A DNA stretch of 32,572 nt, taken from JAAGZL01 sp050290785 (GTDB lineage Bacteria; Pseudomonadota; Gammaproteobacteria; Chromatiales; Chromatiaceae). The translations under genes and the position numbers were made by a program. Position 1 is the first letter of the stretch. Each line of letters begins with the position of its first letter. The stretch lies in contig JBNKIR010000006.1 in assembly GCA_050290785.1 (NCBI GenBank), positions 1 to 32,572 of the forward strand, read 5' to 3'. Shown here in pieces: positions 15,443 through 23,792 of this stretch. Below the pieces are notes generated by a model. That model did not search any database and had not been told where the DNA came from. It saw only the letters and a program-made list of their open reading frames with translations.

Positions 15443-18037
15443 ATGTCATCCCCCAATCCGCAAACCCACACCCCCATGATGCAGCAGTACCTGCGTATCA
15501 AGGCTGAGTACCCGGACATGCTGGTGTTCTACCGCATGGGTGATTTCTATGAACTGTTCTACACCGATGCTGAGAAGGCGGCCAGACTGCTGGATATCAC
15601 CCTGACCAAACGAGGTCAGAGCGCGGGCCAGCCCATCCCTATGGCCGGTGTACCCTACCATGCGGCCGAGAACTACCTGGCACGACTCGTTCGTCAGGGC
15701 GAATCGATCGCCATCTGCGAACAGATCGGAGACCCGGCAACCAGCAAGGGACCGGTGGAGCGCCAGGTGGTACGGGTGGTGACCCCGGGTACAGTCACCG
15801 ACGAGGCCCTGCTTGAGGAACGCAGAGATAACCTGCTGGGGGCGCTGATCGAGGCGGAAGCCGGTTTCGGTCTGGCCATACTGGACCTGTGTAGCGGGAG
15901 GTTTCAGCTCCAGCAGCTCGACTCCAGGGAAGCCCTGGCCGCTGAACTGGAACGCCTGCGACCGGTGGAACTGCTTGTGGCCGAAGATCACCCAACACCT
16001 GACTGTCTGTCACAACAGAGGGGTATCACCAAGCGCCCCATCTGGCACTTCGACCTGGAGACGGCACAACGTCTCCTGACCAAACAGTTCGGTACCAAAG
16101 ACCTTGCAGGATTCGGCTGCGCCGATCAACCATTGGGAGTGATCGCCGCCGGGGCCCTGATGCAGTATGTGAGCGAGACACAGCGCAGCAGCCTGCCACA
16201 CATCAGCGGACTGTCGGTGGAACGGCGTGATGACTCGGTCATCATAGATGCAGCCACCCGACGCAATCTGGAGTTGGAACACAGTCTGGGCGGACAGTCC
16301 CAGAATACACTGTGCGGCATCCTGGACCGCACCGCCACCGCGATGGGAAGTCGCATGTTAAGGCGCTGGATCAACCGCCCCCTACGCGATGTCGACCAGA
16401 TACGTGGACGCCACGCCGCCATCGGCGCCCTCCTGGAAACAGGTAAATATAGCGAACTGCACGATGAGTTGCAGGGTGTGGGGGATATCGAACGCATACT
16501 CTCCCGCATCGCCCTTAAATCGGCCCGTCCGCGCGACCTCTCCACACTGGCAGCATCTCTGGCGCGCCTGCCCCAATTGCTGCAACTGCTTGCTGGACTC
16601 GATTCGCAACTGCTTACACACCTGGCAACTGCGGCCGGAGCCCATCCTGATGTGGTGGAGCTGCTGGAAGACGCCATCATAGAGAACCCACCCATGCTGA
16701 TCCGCGATGGTGGAGTGATCGCCCCCGGCTATGACGCGGAACTGGACGAGCTACGCAATCTCTCCAGCAACTCGGAACAGTACCTGCTGGATCTGGAGCA
16801 ACGGGAACGGGAGCGCACCGGTATATCCAACCTGAAGGTGAGCTACAACAGGGTACACGGCTACTACATCGAGATCAGCCGCCTGCAGTCAGATGCCGTC
16901 CCGGACGAATACGTGCGACGCCAGACCCTGAAGTCTGCAGAACGTTTCATCATCCCGGAGCTGAAGAAGTTCGAAGACCAGGTGCTCTCAGCCCGGGAAC
17001 GCTCTCTGAGCCGGGAGAAGGCTCTGTACGATACCCTGCTGGAACGGCTGCAGACCTATATCTCCAGACTTCAGACCTGCGCCAATGCATTGGCGGCCCT
17101 GGATGTGATCACCACCTTTGCCGAACGGGCGCAGGGACTGGACCTATGTGAACCGCAACTGGATGGGCAACCTGGCATCTCCATCCGGGATGGACGGCAC
17201 CCGGTGGTGGAGAGGGTGAGCGACACCCCATTTGTTCCCAACAGCGTCGAGTTCAACGACCAGCGCCGCATCCTGATCATCACCGGCCCCAACATGGGGG
17301 GCAAGTCCACCTACATGCGTCAGATCGCCCTGATCGTACTGCTGGCCTATGCCGGCAGCTATGTACCGGCGGCCAACGCCAGGATAGGACCTATCGACCG
17401 CATCTTCTCCCGCATCGGGGCATCGGACGATCTGGCGGGGGGACGTTCCACCTTCATGGTGGAGATGGAGGAGACGGCCAACATCCTGCACAACGCCACG
17501 GAAAACAGTCTGGTCCTGATGGACGAGGTGGGCCGTGGCACCAGCACCTTTGACGGCCTATCTCTGGCCTGGTCCTGTGGGGTGGAACTGGCGACCGGGA
17601 TCCGTGCCTACACCCTGTTCGCCACCCACTACTTTGAACTCACCACCCTGCCTGACGAATATCCTGGCATCGCCAACGTACATCTGGATGCGGTAGAGCA
17701 TGGAGACTCCATCGTCTTTCTGCACGCCGTGACCGAAGGCCCGGCCAACCAGAGTTATGGACTGCAGGTTGCGGCCCTGGCCGGAGTGCCGAGAGGGATC
17801 ATCCAAAGGGCCCGTACCCGCCTGCGGGAACTGGAGCAGTCGGCCCAACAGCATGCAGAGCAGCAGATAAATCAGCTGTCGCTGTTCGGGGCAGATGGGG
17901 ATGATAAGGATAGTGTTGGCGAAGATAACGCAGTCCTGCATGAACTCAGGTCGATCGACCCGGATGAACTGACCCCAAGGCAGGCCCTGGAGCAGCTTTA
18001 CCGCTTGAAGAGGCTATCTGAGGGCGATCCCGTCTGA
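15443..18037 (+). CDS. mutS: DNA mismatch repair protein MutS
   Basis: An 864-residue mismatch-recognition ATPase. The mismatch-reading Phe-x-Glu is F35-Y36-E37 in FYRMGDFYELF. The Walker A motif is GPNMGGKST (615-623) and the Walker B/signature is DEVGRGTSTFDG (from 694). A helix-turn-helix dimer region follows. QLSLF (811-815) is a beta-clamp-binding motif, and the last 35 residues resemble the tetramerisation tail. Full length. The ATG at 15443 has no good ribosome site; Met12 or Met13 are alternatives. Its stop lies in the loop of a hairpin shared with the convergent FHA gene, which ends 7 bp away. Confidence 0.98.
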   Translation: MSSPNPQTHTPMMQQYLRIKAEYPDMLVFYRMGDFYELFYTDAEKAARLLDITLTKRGQSAGQPIPMAGVPYHAAENYLARLVRQGESIAICEQIGDPATSKGPVERQVVRVVTPGTVTDEALLEERRDNLLGALIEAEAGFGLAILDLCSGRFQLQQLDSREALAAELERLRPVELLVAEDHPTPDCLSQQRGITKRPIWHFDLETAQRLLTKQFGTKDLAGFGCADQPLGVIAAGALMQYVSETQRSSLPHISGLSVERRDDSVIIDAATRRNLELEHSLGGQSQNTLCGILDRTATAMGSRMLRRWINRPLRDVDQIRGRHAAIGALLETGKYSELHDELQGVGDIERILSRIALKSARPRDLSTLAASLARLPQLLQLLAGLDSQLLTHLATAAGAHPDVVELLEDAIIENPPMLIRDGGVIAPGYDAELDELRNLSSNSEQYLLDLEQRERERTGISNLKVSYNRVHGYYIEISRLQSDAVPDEYVRRQTLKSAERFIIPELKKFEDQVLSARERSLSREKALYDTLLERLQTYISRLQTCANALAALDVITTFAERAQGLDLCEPQLDGQPGISIRDGRHPVVERVSDTPFVPNSVEFNDQRRILIITGPNMGGKSTYMRQIALIVLLAYAGSYVPAANARIGPIDRIFSRIGASDDLAGGRSTFMVEMEETANILHNATENSLVLMDEVGRGTSTFDGLSLAWSCGVELATGIRAYTLFATHYFELTTLPDEYPGIANVHLDAVEHGDSIVFLHAVTEGPANQSYGLQVAALAGVPRGIIQRARTRLRELEQSAQQHAEQQINQLSLFGADGDDKDSVGEDNAVLHELRSIDPDELTPRQALEQLYRLKRLSEGDPV

Positions 18038-18046
18038 GCCGGGATC
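18026..18046. terminator. Hairpin over the convergent mutS and FHA stop codons
   Basis: GATCCCG (18026-18032) and CGGGATC (18040-18046) form a perfect 7-bp stem with a 7-nt loop. The mutS stop TGA (18035-18037) sits in the loop, and the FHA stop codon (18045-18047) begins in the other arm. No U-tract follows on either side, so it is not a classical intrinsic terminator. It may still limit read-through or 3' decay between the colliding transcripts. Confidence 0.4.
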
Positions 18047-18725
18047 AACTGGCGAAGGATATCTCCACGGCATTCTCGCCGACCTCAACCCGGTCGCCCT
18101 CATTCAGTTTTATCCCACCGCCAACATCCACCTTCTTGTCGTTGATGGTCGGGACAGAATTTTTACCGATCTTCATCAGATAGAATCCCTGGGAGCGCCG
18201 CGCGATGACAGCCACATCACCACCAGGCTTACCCAAGGTATAGAGAGAGCGATCAATCTTTTCCGATTCGCCCTTTTTCGGGCCACGGAAATACTTCAAG
18301 GTAGCGGTCTTCGGCGCCACCGCTGCCACTGGTCGAGACTGGGACTGAGACTGGATCTGGGGCTGTTGCGGTTTCAGCACCTGCGGACGTAACACCTGCG
18401 TCTTTTCCGGATCATCGTCATCAGCAATAAGATCCGGTGAACTGCGCTCAAAGCTCAACACATACTCGCCAATCCGCAACAGATCACCGTTCTTCAGGAT
18501 ATGTTTGGTTACAGGCCTGTCGTTCAGCAGTGTGCCATTGGTGCTGCCCAGGTCCTCAATAAAATACTCATCCAGGGCACAGGACAAGAGGGCGTGCCTC
18601 CTACTGACTGACGGGTCGGACAGATGGATGCCGTTTTTTTCATCACGACCAATCACCTGTTGCTGTTTATCCAGCTCAATCTCTTTGAGAACATGCCCGT
18701 TCTGAAGAATCATGATCTTGTCCAT
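18045..18725 (-). CDS. FHA-domain protein with degenerate second FHA-like domain (module 2)
   Basis: A 226-residue paralogue of the FHA protein at 11490-12320. The phosphopeptide-binding signature falls on identical residue numbers: G26-R27, S41, H44, N63-G64. A shorter Gln/Pro-rich linker (about 100-140) includes EKTQVL, reminiscent of the Thr-containing segment of its paralogue. The C-terminal 85 residues form a second FHA-like fold without the signature residues (from TATLKYFRGPKKGE onward). GGAGG lies six bases before the ATG. It is 55 bp downstream of its phosphatase gene and converges on mutS. It probably reads out threonine phosphorylation. Confidence 0.88.
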   Translation of the reverse strand: MDKIMILQNGHVLKEIELDKQQQVIGRDEKNGIHLSDPSVSRRHALLSCALDEYFIEDLGSTNGTLLNDRPVTKHILKNGDLLRIGEYVLSFERSSPDLIADDDDPEKTQVLRPQVLKPQQPQIQSQSQSRPVAAVAPKTATLKYFRGPKKGESEKIDRSLYTLGKPGGDVAVIARRSQGFYLMKIGKNSVPTINDKKVDVGGGIKLNEGDRVEVGENAVEISFAS

Positions 18726-18780
18726 ACATAACCTCCAGCACCAATAAACTCTATAGCCATCTCTAGAATAATCCCCATAG

Positions 18781-19536
18781 TTACTTCTTACTGCGACAGC
18801 GCGCTAATATCAATGAAATATTGTCCTTACCACCATTCTCCAATGCCAGTTTGGTCAGAAGATCGGCCGCCCCAGGCAGATCATCCGGTAGAGACTGCAA
18901 TACAGATTGAATTGCCTCATCCGGTATCATGCCACTTAGTCCGTCCGAGCAGAGAAGATAGATATCGCCGTCCTTAAGGTCCTCTTCTCTGAAATCCACT
19001 TCTATATCATACTCAACACCTAGCCCTCTGGTCAGGACAGATGATGGAACACCGGCATCCATCGCCTCCTCTTCCGTCTTAAACATGCCACGATCCAACA
19101 GCTCCTGTAGCATGGAGTGATCTGACGTCAGCTGTTCGAACTTACCCTCCCGCATCCGATATAGCCGAGAATCTCCAACATGGGCAAACGACGCCAGTTG
19201 CCCCTGAAAGATCGCAAGCACAATGGTTGTACCCATACCATTGAGTTCAGCGTTCTGTTCCACAGCATTAAATATAGCTAAATTCGATACCTCGATGGCG
19301 GAAACTATCTCCTTTTTCCCTATTGATCCGTCCATCTTCTCAAGCATCGGCAGAAGTTCTGCCGCGACTGTATCAATCACCAACTGACTTGCCACCTCGC
19401 CGGCATTGTATCCTCCCATACCATCTGCCAGCAGGACCAGCCCCCTATCAGGAAATACAGCCAATCTATCTTCGTTGTGATTACGTTTCAGTCCGACGTC
19501 CGTTCTGGAAACTATCTCCATTTCCACTTCTGACAT
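18781..19536 (-). CDS. PP2C-family Ser/Thr protein phosphatase (module 2)
   Basis: A 251-residue metal-dependent phosphatase. Motifs in order: VGLKRNHNEDRLAVF, LLADGMGGYNAGEVAS, GMGTTIVLAIF, HVGDSRLYRMREGKFEQLTSDHSML, YLLCSDGLSGMIPDEAI and GGKDNISLILARC. This is the standard bacterial PP2C set, with the metal-binding aspartates present. No membrane segment is seen. GGGGG precedes the ATG. It is first in an operon with the FHA gene at 18045-18725, the same order as module 1 but on the opposite strand. No cognate kinase is in the window. Confidence 0.93.
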   Translation of the reverse strand: MSEVEMEIVSRTDVGLKRNHNEDRLAVFPDRGLVLLADGMGGYNAGEVASQLVIDTVAAELLPMLEKMDGSIGKKEIVSAIEVSNLAIFNAVEQNAELNGMGTTIVLAIFQGQLASFAHVGDSRLYRMREGKFEQLTSDHSMLQELLDRGMFKTEEEAMDAGVPSSVLTRGLGVEYDIEVDFREEDLKDGDIYLLCSDGLSGMIPDEAIQSVLQSLPDDLPGAADLLTKLALENGGKDNISLILARCRSKK

Positions 19537-19759
19537 ATAGCCCCCAGCAGCGCCTAGTTTCGCATCACGTATTCAATATTATTGTCATAAAACCTGCATG
19601 CGACACTACCGTTTTCGGCCTCATATCAGGATTCTTTAGATTCTCTATCAAATTATGCCCAGAAACTGATAAGAGGTGCACATTTTTCAGGTGAAAGTAT
19701 GATAAAAGGTAAGAATAGCCTACAACTATCGGTAATTTAAGGAAATTGTTTCAGATAAA

Positions 19760-19788
19760 CAAAAGGCGCCGGTTTAGGGCGCCTCTTG
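19760..19788 (-). terminator. Intrinsic terminator of the yajQ-dsb operon
   Basis: Perfect core stem AGGCGCC (19764-19770) with GGCGCCT (19778-19784), extendable by three more pairs after one mismatch, around a 7-nt loop. On the minus strand it is followed by TTTTGTTTAT. It lies about 27 bp past the stop of the DsbA-like gene, as expected for the leftward operon end. Confidence 0.8.
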
Positions 19789-19814
19789 TTGGTAGCCATA
19801 CCTGTCGCTCTCGG

Positions 19815-20813
19815 CTACTTATTCAGATAGTGTTGCAGTGTCTCATCGATGACATCCACCGGAAGGGCCCCCTGTAAGACCTCACCTATGAGCACACCTT
19901 TTTTGGCGTCATACGCACCGATGACAAATGCCGGGGTACCATTGATACCGACAGAATCTGCAACCTCCATATCGCGTTCAATAAGTTTGCGATACCTGTC
20001 TTCATCCAGACAGGTATTGAATTTTTTTGTATCCGCAACACCAATATCCTTGGCGATCTTCTTCAGTTCATCAACCGACTGCCTTCCTTGCTGCTGATAC
20101 AACTTGGCATGCATATCCAGGAACTTGCCCTGTTCACGTGCGCACTCGGCCGCAATGGCGGACTCATCTGCCTCCGTATGAAATGCCAGAGGGAAGTGAC
20201 GATAACCGAACGCCACTTGATCACGATACTTCTTCACCAACTCCCTTAGCGACGGTTGCACCTTCTTACAGTATGGGCACTGGAAATCAGAGAACTCCAG
20301 CAACATCACCGACCCCTTCTGCGCACCTTGTATAAACGCAGTCTCCACAGGGACAGAAACCAAATATGGTCCAGGCTCTACCAGGTTACTGGTAACCTGC
20401 TTCTTCTCTTCGGCCTCCAGGTACAGCTTATACTCCGCCTTAACCTGGGCCGTCTGATTAAGATACTGCCTGATCTGCGGGGCAAACTGCTCATAGCTGC
20501 CACGCATATCCAGCCCCTTATCGTCATAGAATTTACGGACCTCCTCCTCCTTCAAGGGGGGGAGCTTGATTTCACCGAACGCCTTATTTGTCTTACTCAG
20601 TCGTTTGATCGCTTCTGTGATAAAGGCGTTCTCAAGCTCTTTGTGCAGGTTCGCACGCAGCTCATGTATCTTTCTATTCTGTATCTCGCCCAGCGTGATC
20701 TCCCTGCCATTGACTGAGCCGACCACGCTGGACTCCTCCGGCAACACCGTGTTGTCATTCGCAACGGCTTGTCCGGACATGATAACAAGGCCAATAATTA
20801 ACAACTTTTTCAT
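19815..20813 (-). CDS. Periplasmic thiol-disulfide oxidoreductase with chaperone-like N-terminus
   Basis: A 332-residue secreted protein. A signal peptide (1-18, cleavage after AVA) is followed by a helical region (about 28-140) starting VVGSVNGREITLGEIQ. This resembles the N-terminal part of SurA/parvulin-type chaperones, but no prolyl-isomerase domain follows. The C-terminal half (about 150-330) is a DsbA-like thioredoxin fold with active site CPYC (179-182) and the cis-Pro loop NGTPAFVIG (291-299). CPYC rather than CPHC resembles DsbC/DsbG and other Thioredoxin_4 proteins. Oxidase versus isomerase activity is open. It starts 3 bp after yajQ ends, so the two are cotranscribed. Confidence 0.87.
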   Translation of the reverse strand: MKKLLIIGLVIMSGQAVANDNTVLPEESSVVGSVNGREITLGEIQNRKIHELRANLHKELENAFITEAIKRLSKTNKAFGEIKLPPLKEEEVRKFYDDKGLDMRGSYEQFAPQIRQYLNQTAQVKAEYKLYLEAEEKKQVTSNLVEPGPYLVSVPVETAFIQGAQKGSVMLLEFSDFQCPYCKKVQPSLRELVKKYRDQVAFGYRHFPLAFHTEADESAIAAECAREQGKFLDMHAKLYQQQGRQSVDELKKIAKDIGVADTKKFNTCLDEDRYRKLIERDMEVADSVGINGTPAFVIGAYDAKKGVLIGEVLQGALPVDVIDETLQHYLNK

Positions 20814-20816
20814 CGA

Positions 20817-21299
20817 TCAATCCCGAAAATTGGTGAATTGAAGCGGCAAACCGTAATCTGCCTCTCGCAGCATGGCGATAATTTGTTGCAGATCATCCCT
20901 TTTCTTACCGGTAACCCTGACCTGATCGCCCTGAATCTGGGCCTGCACCTTGACCTTGCTACCTTTGATATCCTTCACCATCTTTTTTGCGCTATCTGAA
21001 TCTATACCCTGCTTGATAGACACCTGCTGACGCGCCGCGTTGATGGTGGTTTCAGGATCCTTGATATCCATACTTGCCGTATCTACGTCCCGTTTGACCA
21101 GTTTTTGCCGCAAAATATCCATCATCTGATTTAGCTGGAACTCTACCTCTGCAGACAGCTTTATATCTGCATCCGTCAGTTCGAACTTGGCATCAACGCC
21201 CTTAAAATCAAAACGTGTACCCACCTCGCGATTGGCCTGATCCACGGCGTTACGCACCTCTTGCAGGTCCACTTCTGAAACAATATCAAACGAAGGCAT
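20817..21299 (-). CDS. YajQ-family nucleotide-binding protein
   Basis: A 160-residue cytosolic protein of the YajQ/UPF0234 family, recognised from MPSFDIVSEVDLQEVRNAVDQA, TRFDFKG, the QVSIKQGIDSDSAKKMVKDIKGSKVKVQAQIQGDQVRVTGKKRDDLQ region and the end LPLQFTNFRD. Family members bind nucleotides or RNA, and a Xanthomonas member has been reported to bind cyclic di-GMP. The ATG at 21299 is chosen because it gives the invariant PSFDIVSE start and has AGGAG seven bases upstream. A non-ATG start at 21350 would add 17 unrelated residues. First gene of an operon with the DsbA-like gene. Confidence 0.95.
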   Translation of the reverse strand: MPSFDIVSEVDLQEVRNAVDQANREVGTRFDFKGVDAKFELTDADIKLSAEVEFQLNQMMDILRQKLVKRDVDTASMDIKDPETTINAARQQVSIKQGIDSDSAKKMVKDIKGSKVKVQAQIQGDQVRVTGKKRDDLQQIIAMLREADYGLPLQFTNFRD

Positions 21300-21436
21300 T
21301 TCAAGACTCCTGACTTTATGGTTCAAATCACAATCGGGGAAGGCTATCACATTCCAGGATAAAGGTAGGAATTTTTAGTGTTCTATATGCCGTTCCTAAC
21401 ACCTGCAAGAATAACCATCCCTGGTGTTACGGTCCG

Positions 21437-21458
21437 GCCCGGCCTTCCATGGCCGGGC
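21437..21458. terminator. Strong GC hairpin downstream of xerD
   Basis: GCCCGGCC (21437-21444) and GGCCGGGC (21451-21458) form a perfect 8-bp stem with a 6-nt loop, about 60 bp beyond the xerD stop on the leftward strand. No U-tract follows in either direction. It may be an RNA-stabilising or weak terminating structure rather than a classical terminator. Confidence 0.35.
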
Positions 21459-21517
21459 GTTCGAAACGCTGCGCTTGTCCACTGGATTTATGCCCTATGG
21501 GTACAAACGGTCGTTTC

Positions 21518-22420
21518 TCACCCGCGCGGATGATGCATGGCATGCAGTGATTTCAACCGCTCCTGGGCCACATGGGTGTATATCTGGGTGGTGGAAAGAT
21601 CGCTGTGACCAAGCAGCATCTGCACCACCCGCAGATCGGCCCCGTGGTTCAACAGGTGTGTGGCAAAGGCGTGACGCAAAGTATGGGGTGACAGGTGCTT
21701 GGTTATGCCTGCCACCTGGGCATGCCTCTTGATCCTGTACCAGAATGCCTGTCTGGTCATACCCATCCCACGGCGGGTGGGGAATATCTCGCTGCAGAAC
21801 CTCTCTTTCAATAGCTCCGGCCGTGTACTCTTAAGGAAACGGTCCAGCCAATCGACGGCATCCTCACCCAGGGGGACCAGCCTCTCCTTATCACCCTTTC
21901 CCACTACCCGTACCACACCCTGGGCCAGACCCACCTGCTCCAGTCTTAAAGTGACCAGTTCCGATACCCGCAGACCGGTGGCATACAACAACTCCAACAT
22001 GGTGCGATCCCTAAAGCCCTCAGGTGTATCCAGATCCGGGGCATCCAGCAACGCCTCCACCTCATCTTCGGTGAGGGACTTGGGCAGGGGTCGACCCAGC
22101 TTCGGCGCGTCGATCCTGCTGCTGGGATCCACCTGCACCCACCCCTCCCGCAGGGAGTGCTGATAAAACTGGCGCATACAGGAGAGCAACCGCGCCGTCG
22201 AGCGTGGCTTTTTCGCCAGCATCGACTGTTCGGCCAGGTAATCCAAAAGATCCTCCCTCCTGGCCTGCTCCAGTGTGCGAGCGGAGCGATTATCCAACCA
22301 TGTGGCAAACTTGACCAGATCAGACCTATAGGCGGCCAGAGTGTTCTGGCTTAGACCACGCTCCATCCACAGGGCATCCAGAAAACGCTCAATGATGGCA
22401 TGGTCGATCTCCCTCTTCAC
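21518..22420 (-). CDS. xerD: Site-specific tyrosine recombinase XerD
   Basis: A 300-residue recombinase that with XerC resolves chromosome dimers at dif. The N-terminal SAM-like core-binding domain spans about 1-95. The catalytic domain shows R151 (ATGLRVSEL), K175 (VVGKGDKER), H246-x-x-R249 (HTLRHAFATHLL), H272 (LLGHSDLSTT) and nucleophile Y281 (QIYTHV). The segment LLNHGADLRVVQMLLGHSDLSTTQIYTHV is typical of XerC/D. The GTG at 22420 overlaps the ogt stop as GTGA and gives the normal length. Longer starts would run inside ogt. It is translationally coupled to ogt. XerD rather than XerC is judged from overall sequence and is fairly secure. Confidence 0.93.
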   Translation of the reverse strand: MKREIDHAIIERFLDALWMERGLSQNTLAAYRSDLVKFATWLDNRSARTLEQARREDLLDYLAEQSMLAKKPRSTARLLSCMRQFYQHSLREGWVQVDPSSRIDAPKLGRPLPKSLTEDEVEALLDAPDLDTPEGFRDRTMLELLYATGLRVSELVTLRLEQVGLAQGVVRVVGKGDKERLVPLGEDAVDWLDRFLKSTRPELLKERFCSEIFPTRRGMGMTRQAFWYRIKRHAQVAGITKHLSPHTLRHAFATHLLNHGADLRVVQMLLGHSDLSTTQIYTHVAQERLKSLHAMHHPRG

Positions 22421-22896
22421 AAACAGACACCCTCGTGCCCCAGAAGCCAGCGCTTTACCTCCAGTCGCCTGCCGCTGGTGGTACCTGAGAAGCCACCGAT
22501 GCCGTTCGCGGCCACTACCCTGTGACATGGAACGATGATTGGAATCGGGTTGCGTCGACATGCGTTCCCCACCGCCCTGGGGCTGGTCAGCAACTCACGT
22601 GCGATATCGCCGTAGGTCCTTACCTCCCCAGGCCTTATCCGAAGGAGTGCCTGCCATACCCGTTTTTGAAAATCGGTGCCATGCAGATCCAGGGGGAGGG
22701 AAAACTCTGCAACATCACCGTTAAAGTAGCCATCCAGTTGCCTTGCCACCTCTAGCAAAAGAGGGGCATCCGCAGTGAACGACCTTGAACGCCGGTCAAG
22801 AAACTCAACCCCGCTAACACGGTTCTGGGATGTAGTGATACCCAGAGGTCCGACCGGGGTATCGACGACACACTGGAATGTAGATCTCTTCGACAT
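22417..22896 (-). CDS. ogt: Methylated-DNA-protein-cysteine methyltransferase
   Basis: A 159-residue suicide repair protein that removes O6-alkyl groups from guanine. The acceptor C124 is in IVPCHRVV. The intercalating-arginine segment is SPRAVGNACRRNP (105-117, R107 in the SPRAVG helix), with FQKRVWQAL and GGFSG also conserved. Single-domain form without an Ada regulatory part. The ATG at 22896 is preferred over a TTG at 22905 because the extra residues are not conserved; GGGG lies just upstream. It overlaps xerD by four bases. Codon use is like its neighbours. Confidence 0.93.
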   Translation of the reverse strand: MSKRSTFQCVVDTPVGPLGITTSQNRVSGVEFLDRRSRSFTADAPLLLEVARQLDGYFNGDVAEFSLPLDLHGTDFQKRVWQALLRIRPGEVRTYGDIARELLTSPRAVGNACRRNPIPIIVPCHRVVAANGIGGFSGTTSGRRLEVKRWLLGHEGVCL

Positions 22897-23333
22897 ATGC
22901 CCCAATAATGTACACGCTCCAGGGTGCCTTTTACAGCAGATTCCAGTCCAAAGGCGCGCTGGTTAGGACGACCACTAAACAACAATATTCAAATGTAATA
23001 AAACGTAAATCTTTTCCACAGATCCTGTGGATAAAGTTGTGGAAAAGCTCCATGAATCTGGGCCCAGACCGCACTGGCGTTAAAACCAAAACAGATTGTA
23101 CATTTTTTATACACCCAAATATGGTCCTGAACAATCAATAAGTTACGCGACATTTCTAATTAATAAATATAAAACATTTACCTAGCACGCATGATATACA
23201 TAGCTTTAAGCCAGGTTGTGTATATAACCGTAGAATCAATCCACAGCAAAAACCAATGGCATCTATTGTCTGGGACAATAACGCAACCAAATCAATGGCA
23301 TTTTTCTGATTAAAAACAGTTAAAATATCGCAC
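22897..23333. other. AT-rich intergenic region with DnaA-box cluster
   Basis: About 440 bp between divergent ogt and ycgN, noticeably AT-rich. It holds the three DnaA-box-like sites at 23012-23046. It also holds a 7-bp perfect palindrome TATTGTC-TGG-GACAATA at 23264-23280, and the direct repeat CAATGGCAT around 23255 and 23293, both upstream of ycgN. No ORF with coding character was recognised. Confidence 0.6.
23011..23047. promoter_or_regulatory. Cluster of three DnaA-box-like sites (DARS-like arrangement)
   Basis: The sites are TTTTCCACA on plus (23012-23020), a perfect TTATCCACA on minus (23026-23034), and TTTTCCACA on minus (23038-23046). The first two, extended to 10 bp each, face each other across a 3-bp spacer; a GATC lies at 23021-23024. 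One box opposite to two boxes in a compact core matches what is known of E. coli DARS1/DARS2, which reload DnaA with ATP. No dnaA, gidA or parAB is nearby, so this is not obviously oriC. Function is inferred. Confidence 0.5.
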
Positions 23334-23792
23334 ATGAGCAAAGAACCCACACCAGACTCAACATCCAGGTTTTGGAAGGAGAGGACACTCACCGAACTTA
23401 GCGCAGACGAATGGGAGATGCTATGCGACGGATGCGCCAAATGCTGTCTGCAGCGCCTGGAGGATGAAGATACCGGCGAGATATTCACCACGAATATTGT
23501 CTGCCGCTATCTGAATGAAGAAGAGTGCAGCTGTAGCGACTACGACAACAGATCCGTAAACGTGCCCGACTGCGTCTCGGTAACACCGGAACTGCTGCAG
23601 AATCCGTATTGGCTACCATCCACCTGCGCCTACCGTCTGCTGGCTGAGGGCAAGGACCTGCCTGCTTGGCACCCACTGGTCTCCGGCAATCGGGATAGCG
23701 TTTTCGACTCCGGCAACTCCATCAGGGGGCGCGTGGTCAGTGAGACCGAGGCGGATGAACCGGAATTCCATCTGATCCAGTGGGCAAAATAG
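23334..23792 (+). CDS. YcgN-family (UPF0260) cysteine-cluster protein
   Basis: A 152-residue cytosolic protein of the YcgN/UPF0260 group within the CxxCxxCC (YkgJ-like) zinc or iron-sulfur family. The cysteine cluster is CDGCAKCC (31-38), followed by further cysteines in CRYLNEEECSCSDYDNR, VPDCVSV and PSTCAYRLL. The pattern and length match the family. The biochemical role is not known; metal binding is inferred from the cysteines. There is no clear Shine-Dalgarno before the ATG. Its upstream region holds a short perfect palindrome that may be an operator. Confidence 0.9.
   Translation: MSKEPTPDSTSRFWKERTLTELSADEWEMLCDGCAKCCLQRLEDEDTGEIFTTNIVCRYLNEEECSCSDYDNRSVNVPDCVSVTPELLQNPYWLPSTCAYRLLAEGKDLPAWHPLVSGNRDSVFDSGNSIRGRVVSETEADEPEFHLIQWAK

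Noticed and set aside
22897..23333. Chromosomal origin oriC
   Set aside because: Only three DnaA-box-like sites and no dnaA, dnaN, gidA or parAB nearby; a DARS-like or regulatory element fits better.
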